DNA of 64,000 bases from Cellulosimicrobium cellulans (GCF_016907755.1 NZ_JAFBCN010000001.1:744001-808000); one strand, 5' to 3'; counted from the first letter of the stretch, positions 9,111 to 19,545 are shown. A program made the numbers and translations. The notes: generated from the sequence alone by a model not told the origin.

Positions 9111-9545
9111 ATGACCACGACCGAGACGCTCGTTCGCGAGCTCGCCGACCGTGCCGAGCTGGCCGACCTCGTCGCCCGCCACAGCCTGTGGATCGACGAG
9201 CGCCGGTACGACGAGACCGACCGGCTCTTCACCGACGACGTCGTCGTCAGCTCGCTGCGCGGCGAGTCACGGGGCCTCGACGCGCTCGTCGCGCTCGTGC
9301 GACGCGGCCACGACGGCTACGCCCGCACCCTGCACCACAAGGGAAACCTCGTCGTCGAGATCGACGGCGACTCCGCGACGGTGCGCGCGCACGACCTCGC
9401 CGTGTTCGTCGTCGACGATGCGACCGAGTCGATCGCGGCCGCCGTCCACCGCTACGGCGCGCGACGCACCGAGGACGGCTGGCGCCTCGACCGCCTGGAG
9501 GTCACTCCCGTCGCGCTGACGGGCGCGCTCGAGCGAGCGCTCTAG
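9111..9545 (+). CDS. SnoaL-like / NTF2-fold protein
   Basis: A 144-aa protein with the SnoaL-like layout: an N-terminal helical segment (DRAELADLVARHSLWIDERRYDE), the LFTDDVVV strand, and a curved sheet ending in YGARRTEDGWRLDRLEV. These small folds act as isomerases, hydrolases or binding proteins, and the substrate cannot be told. ATG at 9111 follows AGGAGG (9101-9106). It is divergent from marR and probably controlled by it, so it may act on the ligand sensed by that regulator. Confidence 0.82.
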   Translation: MTTTETLVRELADRAELADLVARHSLWIDERRYDETDRLFTDDVVVSSLRGESRGLDALVALVRRGHDGYARTLHHKGNLVVEIDGDSATVRAHDLAVFVVDDATESIAAAVHRYGARRTEDGWRLDRLEVTPVALTGALERAL

Positions 9546-9611
9546 GCAGCCGGGCGGCCCGGAGCGCCGCGCGAGCGCGCAACACGCCCCGCGGTCGAGG
9601 ACGTCGGCCGG

Positions 9612-11024
9612 TCAGCCGACGCGCAGCGCTGCCACGATGTCCTCGACCCGCTGCTTCGCGTCCCCGAAGAGCATGCCCGTGTTCTCGCGGAAGAACAGCG
9701 GGTTCTGCACGCCGGCGTAGCCGGCCGCCATCGAGCGCTTGAAGACGACGACCTGCCCGGCCTCCCACACGTGCAGCACGGGCATGCCCGCGATGGGGGA
9801 GCCGGGGTCGTCGAGCGCGGCCGGGTTCACCGTGTCGTTCGCGCCGATGACGAGCACGACGTCCGTGCCCGCCAGGTCGTCGTTGATCTCGTCCATCTCC
9901 AGCACGATGTCGTACGGGACGCGCGCCTCGGCGAGCAGGACGTTCATGTGCCCGGGCAGGCGGCCCGCGACCGGGTGCACCCCGAACCGGACGTCCGCGC
10001 CGCCGTCGCGCAGGAGCTCGACGAGCTCCGCGACGGGGTACTGCGCCTTGGCGACCGCCATGCCGTAGCCGGGGGTGATGACGACGCTGCGGGCGTCGCG
10101 CAGAAGGGCCGCGACCTCGTCGGCGCTCACCTCGCGGTGCTCGCCCTGCGGACCCTCGCCGCCCCCGGCGGGGGCAGCGCCCTCCTCGGCCCCGAACCCG
10201 CCGAGGATGACGGACACGAACGACCGGTTCATTGCCTTGCACATGATGTAGCTGAGAATCGCACCGGAGGACCCGACGAGCGCGCCCGTGACGATGAGCA
10301 GGTCGTTGCCGAGCATGAAGCCCGCCGCGGCGGCGGCCCAGCCGGAGTACGAGTTGAGCATCGACACGACGACGGGCATGTCGCCGCCGCCGATCGACGC
10401 GACGAGGTGCCAGCCGAGCGCGAGCGACACGACCGTGAGCAGGAGCAGGGGCCAGATCGACGGCGCGACGACGAACCACACCACGAGCCCGACGCTCACG
10501 AGGAGCGCCGCGAGGTTGAGCAGGTTGCGGCCCGGGAGCTGGAGCGGGGCCGAGCGCGTGCGCCCGGACAGCTTGAGGAACGCGACGACGGAGCCGGTGA
10601 ACGTCACCGCGCCCACGAGCACGCCGAGCGAGACCTCGACGAGGTGCGCGACGTCGTCGGCGCCGGCGGCGTGGGCGGTCAGGTAGGAGTTGAAGCCGAC
10701 CAGCGCGGCCGCGGCGCCGACGAAGCTGTGCAGGATCGCGATGAGCTCGGGCATCTGCGTCATCTCGACGCGGCGCGCGCGCCACGTCCCGACCGCCGCG
10801 CCCACGAGGAGCACGAGCGCGATGAGCAGCGCCGTCGTGAGCACCGGCCGGGCGCTCGTGCCGAGCGCGAGGACGATCGTCGCGGCGAGCGCGAGGACCA
10901 TCCCGACCATGCCGAGCAGGTTGCCGCGGCGCGCGGACTCCTGCTTGGACAGCCCCGCGAGGCTGAGGACGAAGAGGACGGCGGCGAGGACGTAGACCGC
11001 CTGGGCGACGGACGTCGCGGTCAT
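9612..11024 (-). CDS. pntB: NAD(P) transhydrogenase subunit beta
   Basis: Membrane subunit of the proton-translocating transhydrogenase, which uses the proton gradient to reduce NADP+ with NADH. The 470-aa protein has about nine transmembrane segments in residues 1-260 (including [21 protein letters not shown]) and a soluble NADP-binding domain III with [37 protein letters not shown] and [16 protein letters not shown] near the C-terminus. ATG at 11024 overlaps the pntA stop by 4 bases (ATGA), so the two are translationally coupled. Length and motifs are normal. Confidence 0.96.
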   Translation of the reverse strand: MTATSVAQAVYVLAAVLFVLSLAGLSKQESARRGNLLGMVGMVLALAATIVLALGTSARPVLTTALLIALVLLVGAAVGTWRARRVEMTQMPELIAILHSFVGAAAALVGFNSYLTAHAAGADDVAHLVEVSLGVLVGAVTFTGSVVAFLKLSGRTRSAPLQLPGRNLLNLAALLVSVGLVVWFVVAPSIWPLLLLTVVSLALGWHLVASIGGGDMPVVVSMLNSYSGWAAAAAGFMLGNDLLIVTGALVGSSGAILSYIMCKAMNRSFVSVILGGFGAEEGAAPAGGGEGPQGEHREVSADEVAALLRDARSVVITPGYGMAVAKAQYPVAELVELLRDGGADVRFGVHPVAGRLPGHMNVLLAEARVPYDIVLEMDEINDDLAGTDVVLVIGANDTVNPAALDDPGSPIAGMPVLHVWEAGQVVVFKRSMAAGYAGVQNPLFFRENTGMLFGDAKQRVEDIVAALRVG

Positions 11025-12622
11025 CGGGCCACCCCCTGCGCGCGCGCCGGGACGTCCTTGCGGAACATGCGGATCATGCGGTTCGCCACGAGGAAGCCAC
11101 CGAAGATGTTGATGCTCGCCACCGTCGCGGCGAGCAGCGCGAGCGTCGTGACCACCCAGTCGTCCGAGCCGATCTGCAGGAGCGCGCCGACGAGGATGAT
11201 GCCGGAGATCGCGTTGGTCTGGGCCATGAGCGGCGTGTGGAGCGAGTGCGTGACGTTCGAGATCACGTAGTACCCGACGATCACCGCGAGCGTGAACACC
11301 GTGACGTGCCCGACGAGCGACGGCGGCGCGAACGACAGCGCGAGCGTCACGAGCACCGCGGCGAGCGCGGCGCCCACGGTCCGACGGCGGCGGCGCAGGC
11401 TCGCGGCCGACGCCGCCTCCGCGGCGGCCCGCTCGTGCGCCGCGGCCTCCAGCGCGGGGTCGGGTGGTGGCGCGGTCGACCCCGGTGCCTGTGCCGCGCT
11501 CACCGCGACGGGCGGCGGCGGCCACAGCACCTCGCCCTCGCGCGCGACGGTCATGCCGCGCTGGACCGGGTCGTCGAGGTCGAGCGCGAGCTCGCCGTCC
11601 TTGCCCGGCGTGAGCAGCTCGAGCAGGTGCACGACGTTCGTCCCGAGGAGCTGCGACGTGTGCTGCGGCAGGCGCCCGGCGAGGTCGGTCCAGCCGACGA
11701 CCACGACGCCGTTCTCCGTCACGACCCGCTCGCCGGGCACCGTGAGCGCGCAGTTCCCGCCGCCCGAGGCCGCGAGGTCCACGACGACGCTCCCCGGACG
11801 CATCCCCGCCACGGCCTCGGCCGTGAGGGTCCGCGGCGCGCGGCCGCGCACGAGCGCGGTCGTGACGACGACGTCCGCCTCGGCGGCCTCGCGCGCGTAC
11901 ACCGCGAGGGCCGCGGCCTCCTGCTCGGGCGTGAGCGGCTTCGCGTAGCCGTCGGCGGACATGCCCTGCTGCGCGGCAGGCTCGCGCACGGCCGTGCCGC
12001 CCATGGACTCGATCTGCTCGGCCGCCTCGGAGCGCACGTCGAACGCGCGCACCTGCGCGCCCAGGCTCGCCGCCGCGCCGACCGCGGCGAGCCCCGCGAC
12101 GCCGCCGCCGATGACGAAGACCTTCGCGGGCGCCGTCTTGCCCGCGGCCGTGACCTGCCCGGCGAACATGCCGCCGTACTCGCCCGCCGCCTCGACGACC
12201 GCGCGGTACCCCGCGACGTTGGACAGCGTGCTCAGCACGTCGAGGGCCTGCGCGCGCGAGATGCGGGGCACGGCGTCGAGCGCGAGCGCCGTCACGCCGT
12301 GCGCCGCGAGGCGCTGCACGAGGTCGGGGTCGTTCGCGGGCCCGAGCATCGCGACGAGCGTCGCGCCCGGTCGCAGGAGGGACACCTGGGCGTCGGTCGG
12401 CGCGTTCACCGCCGTGACGACGTCGGCGCCCCACGCGGTCGCGGCGTCCACCACGCCCGCCCCGGCCGCCTCGTACGCGGCGTCGGAGAACGTGGCCCCC
12501 GCGCCGGCGTCGTGCTCGACGACCACCTCGTACCCGAGTGCCCGCAGGCGCTCGACCGTGCGCGGGGTCGCGGCGACCAGCCGCTCCCCGTCCCTCACCT
12601 CGCGGGGGACACCGATCCTCAC
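11021..12622 (-). CDS. pntA: NAD(P) transhydrogenase subunit alpha (single-chain, E. coli type)
   Basis: A 533-aa subunit joining the NAD(H)-binding domain I ([20 protein letters not shown] at the start, [18 protein letters not shown] as the Rossmann loop, [17 protein letters not shown]) to a C-terminal membrane part (about residues 425-520, ending [17 protein letters not shown]). This is the fused PntA form rather than the split PntAA/PntAB form. I chose GTG at 12622 because GAGGAG precedes it at good spacing; an ATG at 12649 has no such site. A 257-base gap separates it from the divergent lipoprotein gene. Confidence 0.95.
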   Translation of the reverse strand: MRIGVPREVRDGERLVAATPRTVERLRALGYEVVVEHDAGAGATFSDAAYEAAGAGVVDAATAWGADVVTAVNAPTDAQVSLLRPGATLVAMLGPANDPDLVQRLAAHGVTALALDAVPRISRAQALDVLSTLSNVAGYRAVVEAAGEYGGMFAGQVTAAGKTAPAKVFVIGGGVAGLAAVGAAASLGAQVRAFDVRSEAAEQIESMGGTAVREPAAQQGMSADGYAKPLTPEQEAAALAVYAREAAEADVVVTTALVRGRAPRTLTAEAVAGMRPGSVVVDLAASGGGNCALTVPGERVVTENGVVVVGWTDLAGRLPQHTSQLLGTNVVHLLELLTPGKDGELALDLDDPVQRGMTVAREGEVLWPPPPVAVSAAQAPGSTAPPPDPALEAAAHERAAAEAASAASLRRRRRTVGAALAAVLVTLALSFAPPSLVGHVTVFTLAVIVGYYVISNVTHSLHTPLMAQTNAISGIILVGALLQIGSDDWVVTTLALLAATVASINIFGGFLVANRMIRMFRKDVPARAQGVAR

Positions 12623-12879
12623 GTGCGGGCTCCTCACCTCGTCGAGCATCGTGGGCGCCCGCGCGGCCGGAGCCGACGGCGGGTGCGCGGCGAGCCTATC
12701 GGGGGCCGGCCTCGTCGTCCCGGGTCCAACGTCCCCGGGCGGGCGAGCCTCGACCCGGTCGGCGCGCGTCGTGCCCGACGCGGGACCGGCGGGGAGTTCT
12801 CACCATCGCGCGAGGTGGCGCCGCGGGCGCCGGGTCCGCGAGGATCGGGGCGCCGTCCGCTCCGACCCCAGGGGGAACC

Positions 12880-13206
12880 ATGCGCCGCACCACCGTCCGT
12901 ACCGCCGTCCTCGCACCCGTCGTCGCGCTGTGCGCCGTCGCGCTCGCCGCGTGCTCGGTCAACGCGAACCTCACCGTGCCGGCCTCGAAGATCGCGGAGG
13001 ACGCCGAGGGCGCGCTGGCCGAGATCGGCGAGGCCGACGTCGACTGCGGCGAGGGGAACGTCGACCTGGTGGACGGCGAGGTCGTCGACTGCGAGCTCAC
13101 CGACCCTGCGTCCGGGAACGTCTACGACACGACCGTCACGCTCTCCGACGTCGACGGGACGAAGTACCACGTCGACGTCAAGGTCGCCGACGCCCCGCAG
13201 GGCTGA
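12880..13206 (+). CDS. DUF4333-like lipoprotein
   Basis: A 108-aa protein with a short basic N-terminus, a hydrophobic stretch and the lipobox VALAAC (Cys about residue 26), so it would be lipidated and surface-anchored. The remainder has the DUF4333 pattern: two conserved cysteines (VDCGEGNVDLVDGEVVDCEL), then a Y-x-T/V strand (YDTTVTLSDVDG) and YHVDVKVAD. Function is unknown for the family. ATG at 12880 follows a G-rich run (ccaGGGGGaacc). It lies alone between pntA and a convergent membrane protein gene. Confidence 0.85.
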   Translation: MRRTTVRTAVLAPVVALCAVALAACSVNANLTVPASKIAEDAEGALAEIGEADVDCGEGNVDLVDGEVVDCELTDPASGNVYDTTVTLSDVDGTKYHVDVKVADAPQG

Positions 13207-13230
13207 CGACGCCGGTCCGACGCGCGGCGG

Positions 13231-16041
13231 CTACAGGTCGCCCTGCTTCTGCAGGTACCGCATCGCGACCCACCCGATCGGGATCCGCGCCCAGTAGGTC
13301 GCGACGCGGAAGAGGAGCGTGGCCGACGTGGCGAGCGCGACGGGGACCCCGGCGGCCGTGAGGCCGGCGGTGAGCGCGAGCTCGATCGTGCCGAGGCCGC
13401 CCGGGGTCGGCACGGCCGCCCCCGCGGCGTTGCCCACCAGGTAGATCACGGCGACGTCGACCAGGTCGAGCTCCTGCCCGAACGCGGCGAGCGCCGCGTC
13501 GAAGGCGAGCACGTAGCCGAGCGTCATGATGATGTTGCCGGCGAACCCGATCGCGAGGCGTCCCGGCTGGCCCAGCATCTCCGACAGGCGGGGCCACACC
13601 TGCTGGATCGTCGGCCGGATCTTGGCGAGCGCCCAGGCTCGCACGGCCGGCACGAGCAGCGTCGCGAGGACGGCCAGCGCGACGCCGCCGATCGCGAGGA
13701 GGACCGTCGTCGACGGGAGCTGGACGAGACCGCCCTCCCCGGTGAAGATCGACAGGACCACCAGGATGAGGATCGTCACGACGAACTGCGACACCTGGAC
13801 GAGCGCGACGGTGGCCACGGCCATGGGGGTCGAGATGCCACGCCGGGTGAGGAGGCGCAGGTTGAGCGCCGCCGGGCCGATGCCGGCGGGCGCGGCGAGC
13901 GCGACGTAGGAGCCGGCCGCCTGGGTCAGGTTGACCCGCCAGAACGGCAGCCGCTTCGGCGAGAAGGCGGTGAGCGTGAGCGCCGCGCCGAGCCACGTGA
14001 GGATGCCGAGCACGAACGACAGCACCGCCCACCACGGGTTCGCCTCGGTCACCGCCTCGGCGATCTGCTCGAAGTTGAACGAGGTGACCAGGGCCGTCAC
14101 CGCGGCGATCACGAGCGCGATCGTGAGCACCGTGCGCGCGCCGAACCGCGTGATGCGCTGCGGCTCGACGTCCGCCTCCGGCAGACGTTCCACGAGCGCC
14201 GCGCGCAGCTCCTTGAGGAGCTCCTTGTTCTGCCGGATCTCCTCGCGCGTGCTGGGGGGCAGCGCGACGGACTGGAGCAGCGGGCCGATGGCGGCGATGT
14301 CGTCGTCGGGCAGGACGCTCACCGCGGACTCGACGGCACGGCTCGCCCCGACGCGCAGCGCGAGGAGCGCGACCATCTGGGCGAGATCCATGCGACGCGC
14401 GAGCTCGGACGACGCGATGTCGCCCTGCTCCCACCCGGTGAGCCAGACCTGCGGCGCGCCCGTCGCGGGCTCGCGGGAGACGAGCATGACGTCGGACGTC
14501 AGGGCGCGGTGCGCGATGCCCGCCGAGTGGGCGAGCCGGAGCTGGCGCCACGCCTCGTTGAGCACCGAGTCGGTGAGGTCCTCCACGGTGAGGTCGCGCA
14601 GGGAGACGGCGCCGGTCGCGTGCTCCTGGACGAGCACCATCGAGTCGTCCGACTCCGCGACGCCGAGCAGGCGCGGCGTGCGGACGCCGGCCGCGCGCGC
14701 GGCGTAGGACAGCAGCGCCGTGCGCTCGGCGGCGGCGCGCAGCGAGATGGCCGCGCGGCCCTCGCTGCCGCGCAGGCGCAGCGACCGCCAGAACCGGGTG
14801 AGGAAGCCGACGACCTGCCGGTCGCCGTCGAGCACGACGACGTCCCTGCGCACGCCGTCCTCCGCGAGCATCGCGTAGACGCGGTTGTCGCCCGCGCGGG
14901 CCAGGGCGATGGCGGCGGGGTCGGAGGGCGCGTCCTGCGCGTCCGTCGCGGGCGCGCGTCCGTTCGTCCCGCGCCGCTGCGTGCCCTCGTCGGCAGCGGG
15001 CGCCGCCCCGAGGTGCTGCGCGGCGAGGGCGGCGTCCGCGGTGAGGACGGTGCCGGCGTCCTCCGTGGCCCCGGGGGCGCGCAGGACACCGACGTGCACC
15101 TCGGCGGTGATACGTCCCTCGGCGTCGACCTCCGTGATGGGGTCCTCGGCCGCCTCGGCGAGCTCCTCGTCGTCGGTGACGTCCCGCACGCGGACCAGTG
15201 CCGTGGGGGAGAACCCGGCGCGCCGCACCCCGGACACGAGGTCGGGCCCGTAGGCCCGCTCGCTGCGCACGCCCGAGACGTAGCGCACGGTGAGCCCGGC
15301 GATGCGCCCGAGCAGCAGCGTGATGAGGATGCCGGGGAGCGAGACCTGGCCGGTGATGAGCACGACGCCGATCGCGACGAACAGCAGGTTCCACGACCAC
15401 TTCACGGTGCGGCGCCGCGTCCGCGTGCCCGCCGCGGTGAGGAGGCCGCCGATCGCGGCGACGTAGCCCGGGACCGTGAGCCGCCACTCGCCCTGCGTGA
15501 AGACCGAGAGCCCGCGGATGAGCTCGTCCGACCCCCAGGTGCGCAGCGCGAGCACGACGAGCACGCCGAGGAGCAGGCCGAGCGCGGCGGCGACGATCGA
15601 CTCGACGACCTGGCGCCCGAGCCGGCGGACGCCCAGCTCGGTGAGGACGGCGATCGGGACGAACAGCGTGATGAGGCCCTCGAGCACCTGCACGGGGACG
15701 AACAGGATGCGCGCGAGCAGGTCGGAGAAGTTGCGGACGTCCTCCGCGACCCCGGCCGTCGTGCCGTGCGCGTACACGGACATGAGCAGGACGACGACGA
15801 CGCCTACCGCGCACAGCACGAGGTTGACGAGGTCGATCGGGTGCCGGACGCGTTGCTCGGCCGTGTCGACGACGCGGACGGTCCCCGCGTCGTCGTGACC
15901 CCGGCGCGCGAGCAGGGCCTCGAGCGCACCGGTCTGGGGACGGGTCTCCGCCTGCTCGGACCGGGCGAGCGAACCGACCTCGACGACCGCGCCGACGTGG
16001 GGAGCGTCGCGCTCGGTCGGCTCGGGGGCGGGGGAGGCCAT
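13231..16041 (-). CDS. YbhN/LPG-synthase-type membrane protein with an embedded kinase-like domain
   Basis: A 936-aa membrane protein in three parts. Residues 65-270 hold about six hydrophobic segments. Residues 375-610 resemble a protein-kinase/aminoglycoside-phosphotransferase fold: MVLVQEHATGAVSLRDL looks like a hinge region, and LAHSAGIAHRALTSDVMLV parallels the HRD...N catalytic loop, but the usual Asp is replaced by Ala, so it is probably a pseudokinase. Residues 630-936 match the UPF0104/YbhN family of flippase-like proteins related to lysylphosphatidylglycerol synthase, with PAGIGPAALNLRLL and VGNAAGAAVPTPGGLGTIE. The soluble aminoacyl-transferase domain of MprF is absent. A role in lipid or polymer translocation is inferred. 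Confidence 0.85.
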   Translation of the reverse strand: MASPAPEPTERDAPHVGAVVEVGSLARSEQAETRPQTGALEALLARRGHDDAGTVRVVDTAEQRVRHPIDLVNLVLCAVGVVVVLLMSVYAHGTTAGVAEDVRNFSDLLARILFVPVQVLEGLITLFVPIAVLTELGVRRLGRQVVESIVAAALGLLLGVLVVLALRTWGSDELIRGLSVFTQGEWRLTVPGYVAAIGGLLTAAGTRTRRRTVKWSWNLLFVAIGVVLITGQVSLPGILITLLLGRIAGLTVRYVSGVRSERAYGPDLVSGVRRAGFSPTALVRVRDVTDDEELAEAAEDPITEVDAEGRITAEVHVGVLRAPGATEDAGTVLTADAALAAQHLGAAPAADEGTQRRGTNGRAPATDAQDAPSDPAAIALARAGDNRVYAMLAEDGVRRDVVVLDGDRQVVGFLTRFWRSLRLRGSEGRAAISLRAAAERTALLSYAARAAGVRTPRLLGVAESDDSMVLVQEHATGAVSLRDLTVEDLTDSVLNEAWRQLRLAHSAGIAHRALTSDVMLVSREPATGAPQVWLTGWEQGDIASSELARRMDLAQMVALLALRVGASRAVESAVSVLPDDDIAAIGPLLQSVALPPSTREEIRQNKELLKELRAALVERLPEADVEPQRITRFGARTVLTIALVIAAVTALVTSFNFEQIAEAVTEANPWWAVLSFVLGILTWLGAALTLTAFSPKRLPFWRVNLTQAAGSYVALAAPAGIGPAALNLRLLTRRGISTPMAVATVALVQVSQFVVTILILVVLSIFTGEGGLVQLPSTTVLLAIGGVALAVLATLLVPAVRAWALAKIRPTIQQVWPRLSEMLGQPGRLAIGFAGNIIMTLGYVLAFDAALAAFGQELDLVDVAVIYLVGNAAGAAVPTPGGLGTIELALTAGLTAAGVPVALATSATLLFRVATYWARIPIGWVAMRYLQKQGDL

Positions 16042-16210
16042 GCGAGCGAGTCTAGGTCGGGGCCCTCGCGCAGGCGCGGTATTTGGCCGATTCCTCCGGG
16101 TGATTCGCCCCGTTCGCCCGCATGCTGGACGGCTCGTGGCACCCGCTCGGCGGGCGGGTGTGAGCAAGGCCTCCCTAGCATGGGCGGAGCGACGGACCTG
16201 GGAGGTCGGC

Positions 16211-17068
16211 ATGGCACGTGGCACGACGACGGAGCGCGGCGCCGCGGGCGGCCCCGACCGTCCGGACGACTCCGCGGCTCCGGACGCGAACGGCCAGGAG
16301 CGCAACCCCTTCCGCAAGGTGTGGTGGCTGCCCGTGGTGCGGGGGACCCTCCTCGTCGTCCTCGGCCTCCTCCTCATGATCGAGCCGCTGGAGCAGCTCG
16401 GGACGCTGCGGGTCGTGCTCGGCGCGTTCCTCGTGGCCGACGGCGTGCTCGTCGCCGTGCAGGGGTTCGTGCACCGCCGGCAGGTCGGGTCGGCGTGGTG
16501 GCTCGCGCAGGCGGGCGTCAACGTCGTGTTCGGCGTCGTCGTGGCGCTCTGGCCGGACCTCACCGCGACCGCGCTCTACTACGTGCTCGCCGTGTGGGTG
16601 CTCGTGCTCGGCATCACGACGATCGCCGGGGCGGCCGCGCTCGTCCGCAACCGTGACCTGGGCTGGGCGTGGATGCTCGCGGTCGGGATCGTCTCGGTGC
16701 TGTTCGGGGTCCTGCTCGTCACGCGGCCGCTCGACGCCTTCGACGTGCTGCGGCTCGTCACCGTCGTGTTCGCGCTCTACGCGTTCGTGACCGGGGCGAT
16801 CCACGTCGTGTCGGGCTTCGCGGTCCGCGCGGTCGCGCGCGAGCTCGCGGACCTGCGCGCGCAGGCCGTCGCGGCGGGCGTCGTCGTGACGGGCGGGTCC
16901 GTGCTCGGCGCGCCTGCCGCCCACCCGGGCGTCGCGCCGCCGACGGCCACCGGCACGACGGCGCAGCACGGCCCGAGCGCGGCGCCGTCGCCGGGACCGA
17001 CGCCGGAGCCGGCGCCACGGCAGGAGCCGGAGCGGGACGGGCCGGACGGTGAGGGACGGCTGCCCTAG
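16211..17068 (+). CDS. HdeD/DUF308-family membrane protein with Pro-rich tail
   Basis: The 285-aa protein has six hydrophobic segments between residues 38 and 215 in the paired DUF308 pattern (for example WLPVVRGTLLVVLGLLLMIE and WLAQAGVNVVFGVVVALWP). A cytoplasmic tail of about 70 residues follows, rich in Pro, Ala and Gln. HdeD in enterobacteria is linked to acid stress, but actinobacterial homologues are mostly uncharacterised. ATG at 16211 has GGGAGG upstream and a TAGCAT -10 box at about 16177. A shorter paralogue lies at 30026. Confidence 0.85.
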   Translation: MARGTTTERGAAGGPDRPDDSAAPDANGQERNPFRKVWWLPVVRGTLLVVLGLLLMIEPLEQLGTLRVVLGAFLVADGVLVAVQGFVHRRQVGSAWWLAQAGVNVVFGVVVALWPDLTATALYYVLAVWVLVLGITTIAGAAALVRNRDLGWAWMLAVGIVSVLFGVLLVTRPLDAFDVLRLVTVVFALYAFVTGAIHVVSGFAVRAVARELADLRAQAVAAGVVVTGGSVLGAPAAHPGVAPPTATGTTAQHGPSAAPSPGPTPEPAPRQEPERDGPDGEGRLP

Positions 17069-17103
17069 CATGTGACCCTCATCCGTCGATGCGAGGAGCC
17101 CCG

Positions 17104-17952
17104 GTGGTCACGGCGTACGACATCCTCTTCGGCCTCACCCCGCAGGACGCGGTGGACGGGTCACCGGTCGGGACGGCGGACCTGAAGCCGCCGCCCGTCG
17201 CTCCCTGGGGCGAGGCGGCCTGGGGGTGGATCGGCGACGACGGCCCGGGGATCGAGCCGCGGACCTGGCCGCGGAGCCCGAGCACCGGGCTGCCGATGCG
17301 GCACGCCGTCACGCTGCGGCTGCCGGTCGAGTACCAGCGGCGGGGCCCCGGGTTCCCGGGGGTGGCGTACTTCCTCGGCGAAGGGCAGTTCGCCGTCGAG
17401 CACGACGCGAGCGACCCGGAGGACCCGTTCGTGGTCGACCTGCGCGCGGCTCGGGAGCACCCGCAGGCGCTCGTGCTCAGCGACATCATCGGCCAGCGCT
17501 TCGCCCTGGTCTGGCTGACCGAGCCGGAGCTCGCGGCCGGTCCGACCGCAGCCCCGCCCGACACCCGTCGACCGGGTGAGCACGTCGCGACGGACGAGGG
17601 GGAGAACGCCTGGGACCCGCCCCGGGGCTCGCGTCGCGGCGAGGACATGGCGGCCACCCGGTGGGCCTACCTCGTCCCGAGGGTCGACGACCCGAACGCA
17701 GGCGCCGCCCCGGGCCGCGAGGAGACCGGCTGGGTCTCGCCGTGGGACGAGGAGTGGACCGGGTTCGCGGAGGGGGAGAGCCCCTGGGCGGACGACCACC
17801 TCGGCGGGACGTCGGAGGCGATGGTCGACTCGCTGGAGGGCGACTTCACGCCGCACTACCTGGAGCTGTCGACGCCCACGTGGGGCGTCGACTACGGCAA
17901 CCGCGAGACGCACCTGATCGACCTGGAGACCGGGGCCTTCGGGATCGCCTGA
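17104..17952 (+). CDS. Uncharacterised protein, weakly YwqG/DUF1963-like
   Basis: A 282-aa soluble, acidic, tryptophan-rich protein. Two parts faintly recall YwqG/DUF1963 proteins: TWPRSPSTGLPMRHAVTLRL followed by PGFPGVAYFLGEGQF, and the end HYLELSTPTWGVDYGNRETH. I do not consider the match secure. There is no signal peptide and no membrane segment. GTG at 17104 is chosen because GAGGAG sits 6 bases upstream; an ATG at 17089 lies before that site. The gene follows hdeD by 35 bases in the same direction. Confidence 0.65.
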   Translation: MVTAYDILFGLTPQDAVDGSPVGTADLKPPPVAPWGEAAWGWIGDDGPGIEPRTWPRSPSTGLPMRHAVTLRLPVEYQRRGPGFPGVAYFLGEGQFAVEHDASDPEDPFVVDLRAAREHPQALVLSDIIGQRFALVWLTEPELAAGPTAAPPDTRRPGEHVATDEGENAWDPPRGSRRGEDMAATRWAYLVPRVDDPNAGAAPGREETGWVSPWDEEWTGFAEGESPWADDHLGGTSEAMVDSLEGDFTPHYLELSTPTWGVDYGNRETHLIDLETGAFGIA

Positions 17953-18046
17953 ACGGGGGGCGGTGCGCCGTCCGTGGCCGACGCCCCGGGCGCGGCGTCC
18001 CGGCCGCTAGCATCGTCCCCGCCGTCGACCCGAGGGGGACCCGCCC

Positions 18047-18511
18047 GTGAGCGTCCTGTTCATCATCGTGCCGCTGTTCCTCGGGGCCGCAGGCCTGTGG
18101 ACGCTGTTCGGGGCGCTGCGCGGCCTCGCCGGTGTCCGCTCGCTCCAGCGGACGGGGCAGACGACGTACGGGCTGGTCGTCGCGGCGCACGTCCAGCACT
18201 CGTCGCGCGGGAGCGGGTCCGACCGGGAGACGAGCTCGCGGGTCGTCGAGACGATCGAGTTCACGACGGCGGACGGTCGCTGGGTCCGCGCGGTGCCGTC
18301 GTTCTCCGACGTGGGGATGCTGGACCGGTCCGGGAGCGAGGTCAGGGTGATCTATGACCCGGCCGACCCGACCCGCTGCGCGGCACCCGTCGGTGAGCGC
18401 CTCGGCGCGGGTGGGCAGGTCGGCCGGATCGTCTTCTCGCTCGTCTTCCTCGGGTTCGTCACGTTCTTCGTCGTCATGTCGCAGTCGATCCTGCGCATGT
18501 CCCCCTTCTGA
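18047..18511 (+). CDS. DUF3592 domain membrane protein
   Basis: A 154-aa protein with one hydrophobic helix at each end (residues 3-30 and about 125-148). Between them is the DUF3592 beta-rich domain: TYGLVVAAHV, TIEFTTADGRWVRAVP and SGSEVRVIYDPADPTRCAAP. The VxYdPxdP motif is diagnostic. Function is unknown; such proteins are small envelope components. The GTG start at 18047 follows a GAGGGG run, and a TAGCAT box lies at about 18008. Confidence 0.85.
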   Translation: MSVLFIIVPLFLGAAGLWTLFGALRGLAGVRSLQRTGQTTYGLVVAAHVQHSSRGSGSDRETSSRVVETIEFTTADGRWVRAVPSFSDVGMLDRSGSEVRVIYDPADPTRCAAPVGERLGAGGQVGRIVFSLVFLGFVTFFVVMSQSILRMSPF

Positions 18512-18568
18512 GCGTCACGCGGCGCCGAGGCCTCGCCGGACCGGGGATTCCGCTCGACGGGTCCGCGG

Positions 18569-19456
18569 TCAGGCGAGGCCGAGCGACTGCTTCCACTCCA
18601 GGGGGAGGAGCGCGTACCCGACGAACGCGACGACGTCGAGCAGCGTGTGGGCGATGACGAGGGGCATGACGCGGTGCCTGCCCCAGCGGGACGTGTAGAA
18701 CCACGAGAAGACGACGCCCATGACGACGTTCCCCACGAACGGGCCGAACCCCTGGTACAGGTGGTAGGACCCGCGCAGCAGCGAGCTCCACACGACGAAC
18801 TTCACGCGGCCCCAGCCGAGGTCGCGCGTGCGCTCGAACAGGTAGCCGACCGCGATGACCTCCTCGAGCAGCCCGTTCTGGAGGGCGGCGAGGATCAGCA
18901 CGGGCACGGTCCACCACGCGGCGTTGAGCGCCGACGCCTGCACCTCGACCGTGATGCCCAGGAGGCGGCCCAGCGCGTAGAAACCGAGACCGGGGATCCC
19001 GATGGCCGCGGCGAGCGCGAACCCCCACCCGACGTCGCGCAGGGGCCGGGCGCCGTCGAGCCCGATCGCCCGGACGGCCGAGCGGCCGCGCGCGCTGAGC
19101 AGGTACAGCGCGAGAGCGACGGGCAGCACCGCGAAGAAGATCCCGGCGAGCTGGTACGTGAGATCGAGGTACGGCCGCGCGGACCGGCTGACGTTGAGGC
19201 TCGCGGACTGCTCGCCGAGCGGCGTCCCGGCGGTGAGCCGCGCGAGGATGTTGATGATCGCGTAGACCGCCGACTTGCCCAGGCTCAGGCCGAGGACGAT
19301 CCAGATCTCCGCGCCGATCCGTCGTCGCGTCGCCCGGTCCGGGCGGTCGTGCGCGTCGACGGCGACGGCGTCGCCCCTGGTCGGGGCCGCCGTCGGGCCG
19401 GGCGCGGGCAGCGGCTCGGGCGCGGTCGCGGGGGTGGACGCGGTCAGGTCGGGCAC
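18569..19456 (-). CDS. CPBP-family intramembrane protease
   Basis: A 295-aa polytopic protein with the CPBP (Abi/Rce1-like) motif set: the glutamate pair in LLEEVIAVGYLFER, the histidine in SLLRGSYHLYQG and the third motif HTLLDVVAF. Members cleave or process membrane-bound peptides and CAAX-like substrates. GTG at 19456 is 6 bases downstream of TATAAC on the minus strand, a clear leaderless start. A 50-residue Ala/Pro-rich cytoplasmic N-terminus precedes the first helix. The substrate is unknown and no bacteriocin gene is adjacent. Confidence 0.88.
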   Translation of the reverse strand: MPDLTASTPATAPEPLPAPGPTAAPTRGDAVAVDAHDRPDRATRRRIGAEIWIVLGLSLGKSAVYAIINILARLTAGTPLGEQSASLNVSRSARPYLDLTYQLAGIFFAVLPVALALYLLSARGRSAVRAIGLDGARPLRDVGWGFALAAAIGIPGLGFYALGRLLGITVEVQASALNAAWWTVPVLILAALQNGLLEEVIAVGYLFERTRDLGWGRVKFVVWSSLLRGSYHLYQGFGPFVGNVVMGVVFSWFYTSRWGRHRVMPLVIAHTLLDVVAFVGYALLPLEWKQSLGLA

Positions 19457-19545
19457 CGTCCGGTTATAGCACCGGACGCCGGGAGCGGCCTCGACGTCGC
19501 CTGGACGCCCGCTGTCCGCCGACCACGGACCTGCTCCGCGTCGAC

